64,000 bases of DNA, from contig CAWAIS010000001.1 in the NCBI GenBank assembly GCA_963782255.1, forward strand, positions 3,100,001 to 3,164,000, read 5' to 3'. The position numbers and the translations under genes are program-made. The notes below the pieces were generated by a model. That model ran no database searches. It was not told where the DNA came from and was given only the letters and a program-made list of their open reading frames with translations. Below are positions 1 through 9,210 of this stretch, one piece after another (within the stretch, counting starts at the first letter, position 1; each line of letters begins with the position of its first letter). Origin of the DNA: Roseiarcus sp963782255. Its GTDB lineage: Bacteria > Pseudomonadota > Alphaproteobacteria > Rhizobiales > Beijerinckiaceae.

Positions 1-1234
1 GCGTCGGGCATAAGGCAGGCGCAGGATCACAAAGTTGGTGAACGCGAAAGAGCCGACGATCGCGCCGATCACCGTCACGATGAGGCGCAGCCCTTTCGGT
101 CCCGGCGCCCCGATCAGTGCCCATTGCAGTAGCATGACGATCGGCATGTGGAAGACATACACCGCAAGCACATTGGCGGCGAGAACGCGCCACACCTGGC
201 CAGTTCCGATCGCCAGCTCGCGGAACGCGACAGGCAGCCCGACGCAAAACCCGACGCAGAGGAAGGCCTCCCAGGCGCACATCAACCAGTTCCCGGAGTT
301 CGGGGCCGCGGACCGTGGCGAAGGCGGCCCAAAGGTAGGCTAAGGCCGCGAGCCCGACGCCGACCGCGAGCCACGCCAGTCCGCGCCGCGTCGGCATGGT
401 TTCGATCCACCGCCTCGGACCGGCGAGGACGCCGATCACGAACAGGCTCGCGTATTGCGGGATATGCGCCGGCTCCATCTGGATGAAGCCCAGAAACCCG
501 ATCCAGCGATCCTGCGGATACCAGATGCGGATGACGAACGTCGCCGCAGCGAGCAGGACTGCATAGGCGGCGATCGCGCCATGCGTCGGCGGGTTCCGGG
601 CGGCCGATCCGCGATCCGCGGGGATGACCGCGCGCACCGCCGCGTAAAGCAGGGCGTAGACCAGCAGATGCTCGAGAAACCAAAGGTGGCCGAAGTTGAA
701 TGGAGGCCAAGACTCCCGCTCGGGCCAGAAGCCCGGCTTCGGCACGTCCCCGAAGAAGTACCTGTGTAAGGGCCCCTGCGGCGGGAAGTACTTCGTCAAA
801 TAGGTCCAGTAGCTGACTGGCGGTACAGCCGGATTGAGGGCGAGATGGGCCCAGCCCATGATGGGCACGATCGCGAACGTGCCGAACAGCAGTGGCAGCC
901 CAAGCCGGCGGCCGCGATCGCGGAGGAACGCGGCCGCGCCCTTGCGATCGAAAGCGCCCGGCGTGAAGTAGCCCGCAAGGAAGAAGAAGAGGCCCATGAA
1001 GAAGGCCGCGTTGACGCCAAGGAATACCGACGCTCGCACGAGCGGCGGATCCGGCAGCGGGATTTCGGGGGGATGCGCCGTGACATAGGCCTCGACCGAA
1101 TGGTGGGCGACCACCAGCATGATCAGGACGACGCGGAGTGCGTCGACATGGGCGAGGTGGCCTAGGGAGCGCGCACGGGCGGATGCCGAAGCCGGCGCCG
1201 CCTGAGCCGATTTGTCCAGGATGGTCGCACTCAT
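1..1234 (-). CDS. Acyltransferase 3 family membrane protein (partial, apparent frameshift)
   Basis: The product resembles the acyltransferase 3 family of multi-spanning membrane proteins that transfer acyl groups to sugars or glycans. The N-terminus has the family's helix with adjacent histidines (MLVVAHHSVEAY, H44/H45), and many hydrophobic segments follow. ATG at 1234 is preceded by GAGGTGG. The frame reads well to about residue 310 (YLWAAFATVRGP). After a run of four G at 302-305 the family-like sequence continues one frame over (NVLAVYVFHMPIVM). One extra base there would explain this. The C-terminus lies outside the window. A sequencing error and a true pseudogene cannot be told apart from the read. 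The substrate is unknown. Confidence 0.72.
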   Translation of the reverse strand, partial: MSATILDKSAQAAPASASARARSLGHLAHVDALRVVLIMLVVAHHSVEAYVTAHPPEIPLPDPPLVRASVFLGVNAAFFMGLFFFLAGYFTPGAFDRKGAAAFLRDRGRRLGLPLLFGTFAIVPIMGWAHLALNPAVPPVSYWTYLTKYFPPQGPLHRYFFGDVPKPGFWPERESWPPFNFGHLWFLEHLLVYALLYAAVRAVIPADRGSAARNPPTHGAIAAYAVLLAAATFVIRIWYPQDRWIGFLGFIQMEPAHIPQYASLFVIGVLAGPRRWIETMPTRRGLAWLAVGVGLAALAYLWAAFATVRGPELRELVDVRLGGLPLRRVLRRAACRVPRAGDRNWPGVARSRRQCACGVCLPHADRHATAMGTDRGAGTERAAPHRDGDRRDRRLFRVHQLCDPAPALCPT

Positions 1235-1272
1235 GATCGTTTCCACCTCGAAGCGCCGGACGACATTTGCCC

Positions 1273-3933
1273 TCACTTCATATGCGCGGCGAGGAAGGCT
1301 TCGGTTCGCGCTTGTGCGTCCTGCGTCGCCTTTTCGTCGTAGACCGTGTGATGACCCAAGTGGTCGCTCACTCCGGGAAGGGCGAAACTGCTCGTTGCGC
1401 CGGGTAAGACCACCACTTCGAGATTGGGTTTGTCTTTTATGGCCGTGCAAAGGCCAGGCGGGCTCCAATCATCCTTTTCACCGATCAACACGAGGGTCGG
1501 AACGGGAAAATCGGCGCCCCAGCCGCACCAGGGCCAATAACTGATGGCGCCGGCGAACGTCAGGGGATGATTGGCGGCAGCGTGCGAGTCGGTCGCGAGG
1601 ATGGCCGAGTTCCCCGCGTGGCCATAGCCGAGCAGGAAAACCCGTTTTGGGTCGATATCCGGCAACTTCGCGAGGGCGTTCAATGCCGCATAGGCGTCTT
1701 CGGCGCCGCGCAAGGCATAGTGACGACCGTTCGAATCCGACGTATCCGCCTCCTCGCATACGCCGTTGCCTTGCCCGCGCGGTGTATACGAATCGACGAT
1801 CAGGGTCGCGAATCCTTTCGCGGGGAGACGTTCGACCAAGGTTTTTTGCACTGCGCGCTCATCCCCAGAAGCGAAGCTGCCGCAGAAGCCCAGATAAATG
1901 ACGGCGGGGAAAGGACCGGCGCCCTGGGGCCTGAAAAGCGCGCCAGCAATAGCCTTCGTGTCAGGATCGTCCACCGGGATGGCGATGACATTCGTGTATC
2001 CCCCGCCCATCCTCGGCGGCCCCTCGGGCAGCCCCTTGCGCAGCCCTTCCACGATGCGTTTATCCTCGCTTTCCCACTTCGCATTGTCAGGGTGTGGCAG
2101 CGCAAGGTAGTCTTGCACGGTGAAGCCGGGCTTCAGTTTATGGAGTTCCGCCACGGCGGCGCTCTCTTCCGAGGGGCGTCCCAGCCAGCCATTGGCCGCG
2201 GCGAGCTCGATATAGGGGAACAACAGCGAGGGGTTGGACGCAATGGACTTTTGGCACCATTCGATCGCCTTTTCCCACTGGGCCAGATGCGCGTAGGCGT
2301 CACACGTGTACCATTCCCATATATTTCGGATGGGAGAACGCGGATCGAGACGCAGCGCCTGTTCGACCGGCTTGATGGCCTCCTCGGCGCGCCCCAACAT
2401 AATCAATGTGTGGCTCATTTCGGCATAGGCGGAAGCGAAGTTCCGGTCGATTGCAATGACAGCGTCCAAGTTCGCGAGCGTGGCCTCGTATTGCCCTCTC
2501 CCCGATGAAACCTGGGCCTTGATAGAGAGCGCCCCCTTATTGGGCCGCATGGCGAGGACGCGATCGGCAGCTTGCTCGGCGTCGCGAAGAACTTCCGTCC
2601 AATCGCCGACTTGGAATGCGTAAAGATTGATAATTCGGGCCTGCGCTTTGCCGATCAATGCTTGCGGGAGATCCGGGTCCAGACGCAACGCCTGGTCAAA
2701 GTAGCCGATCGCTTCGTTGATGTTCCCGGGGCTTATGCTCTTGATAAGCGTCGTCCATCCGCGCATCGTTAGATCGACCGCGTCGGGGTTCGTTGGCCGC
2801 TCCCGCATTGCCCGCAGACTCTCCGCCTGAAGGAGCTGTACGCCGAGCGCGTTGGCAATGCGCGCCACCGCCTCGACCTGCAATTCGCCGAGCTTGCCGC
2901 GGTCGCCCTCGAAACGGTCGGCCCAGACATGCGCGCCGGTCTGGGTCGAGATCAGTTGGGCGTTGACCGTGATCGTCTCGCCGACCCGCCGCACGCTGCC
3001 TTCGACGGCGTAGCGCACGCCGAGCTCGCGCCCGATCTCCTTGGCGTCGACCGCCTTGCCCTTGTAGGTCAATGCCGTGGTGTGGGCGATGACGAAACTG
3101 TCGGGGAGATTCGAGAGGTCGGTGGTCAGGTCGTCGCTCAGGCCGTCGGCGAAATAGTCCTGTTCGGGGTCGCCGCTCAAGTTTGCGAACGGCAGAACGA
3201 CAATCGACAGGCGCGGCGCGCTAGCGAGCTTATCCTGCGTTGAGGCGACAGGGGGCGAAAGGGGAGGGGACGGCGCGAAGACGCGCGGCCCGAACCACCC
3301 GGCCGCGATCAGGACGGCGAGGAACGCCACGGCAATCGCCGCCCATTGCAACGCGCTCAGACGCAGCCTTGAGGCAGGCGTCGCCGCCTGCCTTCCGGCA
3401 GCTCCGTCCTCGGCGGCCCTCAGCATGTACGCGCGCACCGGCCGCTCGATGTTCTTGAGACTTTTCTCCCCAAGATCGACAAAGGTTACGTGCAGTTTGT
3501 CGCGAACCTGCTCGTAGGCCGCAGCCGAAAGACAGACGCAGCCCGGCTCGCAAATTCCCTCGAGCCGCGCCGCGACGTTGACCCCGTCGCCCATCAGGTC
3601 GCCGTCGGTCTCCTCGACGACGTCGCCCAAGTGAATGCCGACGCGAGCCTCGATACGCTTGTCGGCGGGCAGGCCGGCGTTGCGCTCAGCCAAGCCGCTA
3701 CGCACTTCCATGGCGCAGCGAACGGCCTCGACCACGCTGCGAAATTCGACGAACGCGCCGTCGCCGGTCCGCTTGATGACCCGCCCGTTGTGGATCGCGA
3801 TTGTCGGGTCGATGAGGTCGCTGCGCAAAGTTCGCAGCCGCGCCAGCGTGAGTTCCTCGTTAGCGCCCGTCAGCCGGCTGTAGCCGACGATGTCGGCGAC
3901 CAGAATCGCCGCGAGCTTTCTCGTCTCGGTCAT
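1273..3933 (-). CDS. Class III adenylate/guanylate cyclase fused to TolB-like, TPR and dienelactone-hydrolase-like domains
   Basis: The 886-residue protein has four parts. Residues 1-170 are a class III nucleotide cyclase that looks active: metal aspartates D14 and D58, and the transition-state pair N119/R123 in GDGVNVAAR. A membrane helix lies at about 196-214. A TolB-N-like region (IVVLPFANLSGD onward, 244-370) and TPR-like helices (about 400-600) follow. Residues 640-886 resemble dienelactone hydrolase, but the nucleophile elbow reads GYGHAG (769-774), with Gly771 where Ser or Cys is expected, so this domain may bind rather than hydrolyse. AAAGAG precedes ATG at 3933. Multi-domain cyclases of this kind are common in rhizobia; the hydrolase-like tail is less usual. 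The ligand is unknown. Confidence 0.9.
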   Translation of the reverse strand: MTETRKLAAILVADIVGYSRLTGANEELTLARLRTLRSDLIDPTIAIHNGRVIKRTGDGAFVEFRSVVEAVRCAMEVRSGLAERNAGLPADKRIEARVGIHLGDVVEETDGDLMGDGVNVAARLEGICEPGCVCLSAAAYEQVRDKLHVTFVDLGEKSLKNIERPVRAYMLRAAEDGAAGRQAATPASRLRLSALQWAAIAVAFLAVLIAAGWFGPRVFAPSPPLSPPVASTQDKLASAPRLSIVVLPFANLSGDPEQDYFADGLSDDLTTDLSNLPDSFVIAHTTALTYKGKAVDAKEIGRELGVRYAVEGSVRRVGETITVNAQLISTQTGAHVWADRFEGDRGKLGELQVEAVARIANALGVQLLQAESLRAMRERPTNPDAVDLTMRGWTTLIKSISPGNINEAIGYFDQALRLDPDLPQALIGKAQARIINLYAFQVGDWTEVLRDAEQAADRVLAMRPNKGALSIKAQVSSGRGQYEATLANLDAVIAIDRNFASAYAEMSHTLIMLGRAEEAIKPVEQALRLDPRSPIRNIWEWYTCDAYAHLAQWEKAIEWCQKSIASNPSLLFPYIELAAANGWLGRPSEESAAVAELHKLKPGFTVQDYLALPHPDNAKWESEDKRIVEGLRKGLPEGPPRMGGGYTNVIAIPVDDPDTKAIAGALFRPQGAGPFPAVIYLGFCGSFASGDERAVQKTLVERLPAKGFATLIVDSYTPRGQGNGVCEEADTSDSNGRHYALRGAEDAYAALNALAKLPDIDPKRVFLLGYGHAGNSAILATDSHAAANHPLTFAGAISYWPWCGWGADFPVPTLVLIGEKDDWSPPGLCTAIKDKPNLEVVVLPGATSSFALPGVSDHLGHHTVYDEKATQDAQARTEAFLAAHMK

Positions 3934-4229
3934 AAGGCTCTTTCGCCGCGCTTGTAGCGTCGCTCAGCGGGCCACGCCGATCGCTCCCCTTTTAGTGGCG
4001 CCCCTCGGCGAAGCAGTGATTCAGATCAATTCGTCGGCCGATTGGGCTCCTTGGGCGCGCGACGTCCTGCCGCGTTTCTTTCGGCTTTCGTCAATCGCCC
4101 GGGACTCCGGACGCCGACGTCGCGGCTCACTTGAGCAATGAAGCCTCGATCGCGCTTCCAACCCGGCGATTGGCGCGTTAATCGGGAGGCGGCGTTCGCC
4201 CATCCAGACCGAAAACCCGAGCTCCCCAT

Positions 4230-5600
4230 TTGAACGATGTTGGCGCATCCCCGGCCGCCGAGGCCCACGACGGCCTTCCCAATCCGCAGCGACTTCTGGC
4301 GTTCGCGACCCTCGCCATGGCGGTCGCTATGGCGGTTCTCGACGGCGCAATCGTCAATGTCGCGCTGCCGACAATGGCGCGCGAGCTCGCCGTCACGCCC
4401 GCCGCTTCCGTCTGGATCATCAACGCCTTTCAGCTCGCGGTCACGGTGTCGCTGCTGCCGCTCTCGGCGCTCGGCGACAGCCTCGGGTACCGCCGCGTCT
4501 ACTGGCCGGGGCTCGCCTTGTTCACGGCGGCCTCCCTTGCTTGCTCGCTCGCCCCGAGCTTCACCGTCCTGACGATCGCCCGGCTGGTCCAGGGACTGGG
4601 TGCCGCCGGCATCATGAGCGTCAACATCGCGCTCGTGCGCTTCATTTATCCGGAATCACGGCTCGGCCAGGGCGTCGGCAACATGGCGGTGGTCGTCGCG
4701 GTCTGCTCGGCGGGCAGCCCGACGGTCGCGGCGGCCATCCTGTCGGTCGCCTCATGGCGATGGCTTTTTCTCGTCAACGTTCCCATCGGCGTCGTCGCGC
4801 TCATCCTCGCGGCGCGAAACCTGCCCTCAACCCCCCGCGCCAGGCGCAGCCTCGACCCATTGAGCGTGATTCTCAATGCGCTGACCTTCGGCCTCCTGAT
4901 CATGGGGGTCGATGGAATCGGCGAGACCGGCAACCTTGGCTTTCCCGCAGCGGAACTGGTCGCGGCCGTCGCGTTCGGCGTCCTCTTCGTCCGGCGGCAG
5001 TTGCGGCAAAGCGCGCCGCTGTTGCCGGTCGACCTCCTGCGCCGGCCGATCTTCACGCTGTCGCTCGCGACCTCGATTTCGTCCTTCGCCGCGGCGAGCC
5101 TTGCGCTCGTCGCCCTGCCCTTCTTCTTCGAGGATAGTTTGCGCCTGTCCGAGGCTGCGACTGGCCTCCTGATGACGCCCTGGCCGGTCGCGACCGCGCT
5201 GATCGCTTCGGTCGCCGGCCGGCTCGCCGACCGGTTCGTCCCGGGCCTTCTCGGCAGCGCGGGCCTTCTCGTCATGGGAACGGGGCTCGTCCTGGTCGCG
5301 CTCAACGTCGGCGACGCCAGCGCAACGTCGTTCGTCTGGCGTCTCGCGCTCTGCGGCCTCGGGTTCGGCTTCTTTCAGTCGCCGAACAACCGGCTCATCA
5401 TCGGCAGCGCGCCGCCCGAACGCAGCGGCGGCGCCGCCGGACTCCAATCGTCCGGCCGGCTGATCGGGCAATCGTTCGGGACCGCGCTCATGGCGGTGGC
5501 CTTCGGCCGCGCGCCGGAGCACGCAACCGCAATCGCGCTCTGGACCGCCGCCGGGCTGGCGTTCGTCGGCGCCTGCGCAAGCGGACTGCGCAGGGCCTGA
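4230..5600 (+). CDS. DHA2-type MFS transporter
   Basis: A 456-residue major facilitator protein with about 14 hydrophobic segments, most like proton-driven drug exporters of the DHA2 group. The first helix carries MAVLDGAIVNVALPTM, typical of DHA2, and the loop after helix 2 has a motif-A-like ALGDSLGYRRVYW. A central extra pair of helices and a late GLGFGFFQSPNNR motif also fit. The frame opens with TTG at 4230 behind a weak ribosome site, so the start is uncertain. It diverges from the cyclase gene across about 300 bp and ends at a terminator-like hairpin. The substrate cannot be inferred; no membrane-fusion partner is adjacent. Confidence 0.88.
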   Translation: MNDVGASPAAEAHDGLPNPQRLLAFATLAMAVAMAVLDGAIVNVALPTMARELAVTPAASVWIINAFQLAVTVSLLPLSALGDSLGYRRVYWPGLALFTAASLACSLAPSFTVLTIARLVQGLGAAGIMSVNIALVRFIYPESRLGQGVGNMAVVVAVCSAGSPTVAAAILSVASWRWLFLVNVPIGVVALILAARNLPSTPRARRSLDPLSVILNALTFGLLIMGVDGIGETGNLGFPAAELVAAVAFGVLFVRRQLRQSAPLLPVDLLRRPIFTLSLATSISSFAAASLALVALPFFFEDSLRLSEAATGLLMTPWPVATALIASVAGRLADRFVPGLLGSAGLLVMGTGLVLVALNVGDASATSFVWRLALCGLGFGFFQSPNNRLIIGSAPPERSGGAAGLQSSGRLIGQSFGTALMAVAFGRAPEHATAIALWTAAGLAFVGACASGLRRA

Positions 5601-5633
5601 GGCGAGAGGCTCGCCGGCCCGGCTCGGTTTTTT
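5601..5633 (+). terminator. Candidate rho-independent terminator between convergent genes
   Basis: A perfect 6-bp stem GGCGAG-AGG-CTCGCC (5601-5615) begins right after the exporter stop codon, and six T residues lie at 5628-5633. The 12-nt gap between stem and T tract is longer than in a canonical terminator. An alternative outer pairing (CGAG 5603-5606 with CTCG 5623-5626) would close up to the T tract. The site overlaps the 3' end of the next, opposite-strand gene. Confidence 0.4.
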
Positions 5634-5856
5634 AAGGCTTATTCGGGGTCGGCGCAGGCGTCGGGTGGGCGTTGGTCGCGTTGTGGGTCACGTTCGCGGT
5701 GTTCGCGGGCGCGTTCGCCACATGCCTATTTCCGTACCAGCCGCCGTACCATCCGCCCCAACCGAAGCCGATGATCACAATGACGATGATGGCGATGATA
5801 ATCCAGCCCGCTCCAAATCCGCCAAAGGGCCGGGGCCGGGGATCATAATTGGTCAT
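5632..5856 (-). CDS. Small single-pass membrane protein with Gly/Trp/Tyr-rich segment
   Basis: A 74-residue protein of unknown function. An N-terminal Pro/Arg stretch (NYDPRPRP) is followed by one membrane helix rich in Ile/Val (about residues 18-35), a juxtamembrane GWGGWYGGWYG segment, and a polar tail rich in Asn, Thr, Ala and Pro. The ATG at 5856 is chosen over the in-frame start four codons upstream because GGAGGA sits at proper distance from it. It is monocistronic and convergent with the exporter gene. Confidence 0.7.
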   Translation of the reverse strand: MTNYDPRPRPFGGFGAGWIIIAIIVIVIIGFGWGGWYGGWYGNRHVANAPANTANVTHNATNAHPTPAPTPNKP

Positions 5857-5982
5857 CGCGTCCTCCATTCGCAGCGCACAGGGTTTCAGGCGAACGTTTG
5901 CAGAGGCGCGTCCGTTCCATGCGCCAGCGGCCTTCGGAGGAGGTTTGGGGAAAGCGCGCCTTCCCGGCGGGAGACGGAACCT

Positions 5983-6339
5983 CTACGCTGCGCGCGGCTT
6001 GGCGACGCAGAACGTGTTGTAGAGGACGCCGATCACGGCGCGCACCTTCTCGTCGGCGATGCTGTAATAGATCGTCTTGCCGTCGCGTCTGGCCGCAACG
6101 AGGCCCTCGAGCCGCAGGCGCGCCAGTTGCTGCGACACCGTCGACTGACGCCGCTCCAGGAACTTCTCCAGTTCACCGACGGATTTCTCGCCGCCGAGAA
6201 GTTCGCAGAGAATCAAGAGCCGCGACTCGTGCGCCAGCGCCTTGAGAAACTCGCTGGCTTCGCGGGCGTTGTCGGCCATCTGATCGGGATTGACCGAAAC
6301 CTCTCGTTCGATCGTCTTCGCGGGCGGCATGGGCGACAT
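5983..6339 (-). CDS. ArsR-family repressor of the BigR/SqrR-like (persulfide-sensing) type
   Basis: A 118-residue winged-helix repressor of the ArsR family (FLKALAHESRLLILCEL, recognition region STVSQQLARLRLEGLV, wing RRDGKTIYYSI). It has exactly two cysteines, C45 and C111, 66 residues apart. That is the spacing of the redox pair in BigR and SqrR, which release DNA when reactive sulfur joins the cysteines in a polysulfide link. The metal-binding motif of classical ArsR (ELCVCDL-like) is absent. An AT-rich stretch just upstream (about 6352-6376) could hold an operator. No sulfur-oxidation gene lies beside it, so the regulon is unknown. Confidence 0.85.
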   Translation of the reverse strand: MSPMPPAKTIEREVSVNPDQMADNAREASEFLKALAHESRLLILCELLGGEKSVGELEKFLERRQSTVSQQLARLRLEGLVAARRDGKTIYYSIADEKVRAVIGVLYNTFCVAKPRAA

Positions 6340-6438
6340 CAGCTCATTTTCGTATATAAGAATATCCTACCATAGCCGAAACGGCATCGGCAAGAAACCC
6401 CGCGCCCTCGATCCGGCCGAGACTATCCCCGTGGGGTT

Positions 6439-7632
6439 TCACGGCCCCGGATAGTCCTCGAGCCGGCCGATCGCGGGGGCACGCCTCTCGCGCAGCGCCT
6501 GCCCGACCCGTTCTACCCGGCGCAAAACTCGAAGCAGGTTCATAGACGACAATTTCTCGAGATCGCGCTCGGAGAAGCCGCACCGCACCAATTCCGCGAA
6601 CAGGTGCGGAAAGCGGCTCACGTTTTCGAGCCCGACCGGCGAAGCGCCGCCAAAATAATCCGAGCCGATTCCGACGTGGTCGACGCCCGCCGTCTCGGCA
6701 AGACGCACGACATGATCGGCGACCTCGACGAGGCTCGCTTTGGGTGCCGTCCCGTGCTTCGTCTCGAGGTCGGCGAGTTGGGCCTTGGGGTCCGGCGCGA
6801 GCGGGGCCTTGCCATAGGCGTCGCGCCCGCGCCTCAGCCAGTCGCGCAAGGGCTGCGACACGAAGCCGGGCACGAACGTCGCCATGACGATCCCGCCGTT
6901 GGCCTTCAGCCGTTTCAGCACATCGTCGGGCGCGTTGCGCGGATGATCGCAAAGCGAAAAGGCGTTGGAGTGAGACAGCGCGACGGGCGCTTGCGTTATG
7001 TCAAGCGCCTTGCGCATCGCCTCGTGCGAAGCGTGCGCGAGATCGATGAGGATTCCGAGCCGGTTCAGTTCGCCGACGACCGCCCGGCCGAAAGCGTTGA
7101 GGCCGCCGTTGCGCGGCGCGTCCGTCGCCGAGTTGACCCAGTCGAGGCTCTCGTTATGGCAGAGCGTCATGAGGCGCACGCCGGCCGCTTGCCAGATGCG
7201 CAGCGGGCTCAGCGAGTTCTCGAGCCCAACGCCGCCTTCGACCGCGATGAACGAGGCGATCTTGCCTTGCGACTTCGCCTTCGCATAGTCGGAGGCGCGC
7301 CGCGCGGGCAGGAACACGTCCGGATGCGCCTCCTCGATGCGGCGAATGAGGTCGATCTGCTCGAGCGTCGTGCGCCCGGGATGGGCCACGCTGGTCGGCT
7401 GGAACGCCGCCCAGAACTGCGCCCCGACCATGCCCTCGCGCAATCGCGGGATGTCCGTGTCGGCGCTTTCGTGCACGCGGTCGAGCGCGTAGGCGACGAC
7501 GTCGCCGCGCGCGGCCTTGTCGATCCGGATGACCCAGGGCAGATCGTTATGCCCGTCGAACAGCGGTGCACGCTTGAGCACGCCGCGCGCGACGGCAAGG
7601 GCGTTGTCGATCGCCGTCGTCTCGTCGGTCAC
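6439..7632 (-). CDS. Membrane dipeptidase family protein (peptidase M19)
   Basis: A 397-residue dizinc dipeptidase of the renal dipeptidase family, which cleaves dipeptides including those with a D-residue at the C-terminal side. Ligand motifs are present in order: DGHNDLPW (HxD) near the N-terminus, AVEGG (bridging Glu), IDLAHAS and ALSHSNA (two His), and GIGSDYFGG (Asp). The length is normal for the family. The start is GTG at 7632. No signal peptide is visible, so it is probably cytoplasmic. It follows degP on the same strand by 18 bp and may be co-transcribed with it. Confidence 0.92.
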   Translation of the reverse strand: MTDETTAIDNALAVARGVLKRAPLFDGHNDLPWVIRIDKAARGDVVAYALDRVHESADTDIPRLREGMVGAQFWAAFQPTSVAHPGRTTLEQIDLIRRIEEAHPDVFLPARRASDYAKAKSQGKIASFIAVEGGVGLENSLSPLRIWQAAGVRLMTLCHNESLDWVNSATDAPRNGGLNAFGRAVVGELNRLGILIDLAHASHEAMRKALDITQAPVALSHSNAFSLCDHPRNAPDDVLKRLKANGGIVMATFVPGFVSQPLRDWLRRGRDAYGKAPLAPDPKAQLADLETKHGTAPKASLVEVADHVVRLAETAGVDHVGIGSDYFGGASPVGLENVSRFPHLFAELVRCGFSERDLEKLSSMNLLRVLRRVERVGQALRERRAPAIGRLEDYPGP

Positions 7633-7650
7633 GCGTCCTGCGCCCCTCTG

Positions 7651-9147
7651 TCAGTTGAGCGGCACGGCGACGAAGCGCACCACGCCTTCGCCGTTCGCCA
7701 CCAAGAGCAGCGCCGGCTTCTTGCCGCCGTCCTTCTTCGCGCTTTCGATCGCCTTGGCGAGGTCGCCGGGATGTTCGATGCTCTCGTGATTGATCTCCTC
7801 GATCACATCGCCGGGCTTCAGGCCGCGCTCCGCCGCGGGCGAGCCTGGCTCGACCGAAGTCACGATCACGCCCTTGATGCTGTCCTTGATGTTGAAGGTC
7901 TTGCGCGCATCGTCGGTGAGGCCCGCGAATTCCATGCCGAGCGCCTTCTGCACGGCATCCTGATGCTCGACGTCGGTGTCCTGCTTCTCGAGCGCAGCGG
8001 TCTTTTCGCCGTCCTCGAGCCGGCCGAGCGTGACGGTCTTGGTCACCTCCTTGCCGTCGCGGATGACGACGACCTCGACCGACTTGCCGACCGGCAACGA
8101 GGCGACGAGCCGCGGCAGGTCGCGCGACTCCTTGATGTCCTTGCCGTCGAACTTGATGATGACGTCCCCGGCCTTCAGCCCCGCGGGCTTTGCGGGCCCC
8201 TTGTCGTCGATGCCGGCGACGAGCGCGCCGCGCGCGCTCCCGAGGCCGAGGCTGTCCGCGATGGTGTCGTCGACCGGCTGGATGCGAACGCCGAGCCACC
8301 CCCGGCGCGTCTCATGGAACTGTTCGAGCTGCGCGATGACCGGGATCACCGTCGCCGACGGGGTCGCAAAGCCGATGCCGATCGAACCGCCCGACGGCGA
8401 CAGGATCGCGGTATTGATGCCGATCACTTCGCCCTGCAGGTTGAACAGCGGCCCGCCCGAATTACCCTTGTTGATCGAGGCGTCGGTCTGCAGGAAGTCG
8501 TCGTAGGGGCCGCTGTCGATGTTGCGGTTGCGGGCCGAGATGATGCCGGCGGTCACCGTCTCGCCGAGGCCGAATGGATTGCCGACCGCCATCACGCCGT
8601 CGCCGACCCGCATCTTGTCGCTGTCGCCGAACTTGACGGTCTTCAGGGGCTTGTCGCTTTCCACCTTAAGCACGGCGACGTCGACCTTGGAATCCTTGCC
8701 GACGACCTTGGCCTTGAGCTTGCGGCCGTCGGTGAAGATGACGACGATGTCGTTGGCGTCGCCGACGACGTGATTGTTGGTGATGACGATCCCGCTCGGG
8801 TCGACGACGAAGCCGGAGCCGAGCGATTGCGCCTGATGGGCGCGCGGATGCGGGTTGATCCCGTGATGTTTGAAGAACTCCTCAAACATGTCGTCGAAAG
8901 GCGTGCCCTTCGGCAGATCGGGCGTGGCGGCCCCATTCTCCTCGACCGTCTGGGTCGCGGAGATGTTTACGACCGCCTCCGCGACCGAATCGACGAGATC
9001 GGCGAGATTGGTGGGGTGCGTCTGGGCGAAAGCCGGCGTCGCGCAAGCAAGCGCGAGCGGCGGGCCGCCGAGCGCAGACGCGATCATGACGACGAGCGCG
9101 GGGGATGCCCGCCGAGGCGCCGTCGCTATTCGCATGTCTGAGTTCAT
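7651..9147 (-). CDS. degP: DegP/Do-like periplasmic serine endoprotease
   Basis: A 498-residue HtrA-family protease and chaperone for damaged periplasmic proteins. A signal peptide ends near PAFAQTHP. The protease domain has the triad motifs TNNHVVG (His), VDVAVLKVE (Asp) and GNSGGP (Ser), then two PDZ domains (around GWLGVRIQPV and GVIVTSVEPG). ATG at 9147 is preferred because GAGGAGGA lies directly upstream; the frame also runs open to an ATG at 9210. It is last in the hflK-hflC-DUF2065-degP order typical of alphaproteobacteria, which links it to membrane-protein quality control. Confidence 0.95.
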   Translation of the reverse strand: MNSDMRIATAPRRASPALVVMIASALGGPPLALACATPAFAQTHPTNLADLVDSVAEAVVNISATQTVEENGAATPDLPKGTPFDDMFEEFFKHHGINPHPRAHQAQSLGSGFVVDPSGIVITNNHVVGDANDIVVIFTDGRKLKAKVVGKDSKVDVAVLKVESDKPLKTVKFGDSDKMRVGDGVMAVGNPFGLGETVTAGIISARNRNIDSGPYDDFLQTDASINKGNSGGPLFNLQGEVIGINTAILSPSGGSIGIGFATPSATVIPVIAQLEQFHETRRGWLGVRIQPVDDTIADSLGLGSARGALVAGIDDKGPAKPAGLKAGDVIIKFDGKDIKESRDLPRLVASLPVGKSVEVVVIRDGKEVTKTVTLGRLEDGEKTAALEKQDTDVEHQDAVQKALGMEFAGLTDDARKTFNIKDSIKGVIVTSVEPGSPAAERGLKPGDVIEEINHESIEHPGDLAKAIESAKKDGGKKPALLLVANGEGVVRFVAVPLN

Positions 9148-9210
9148 GTCCTCCTCCTCGAATTCAAACGGGTCCGGCGGCGCTCCCGCCACCATGATGA
9201 TGAAAGACAT

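Noticed and set aside
6604..9141. An 840-codon plus-strand frame across the dipeptidase and degP genes
   Set aside because: It is antisense to two genes with complete catalytic motifs and has no recognisable domain of its own.
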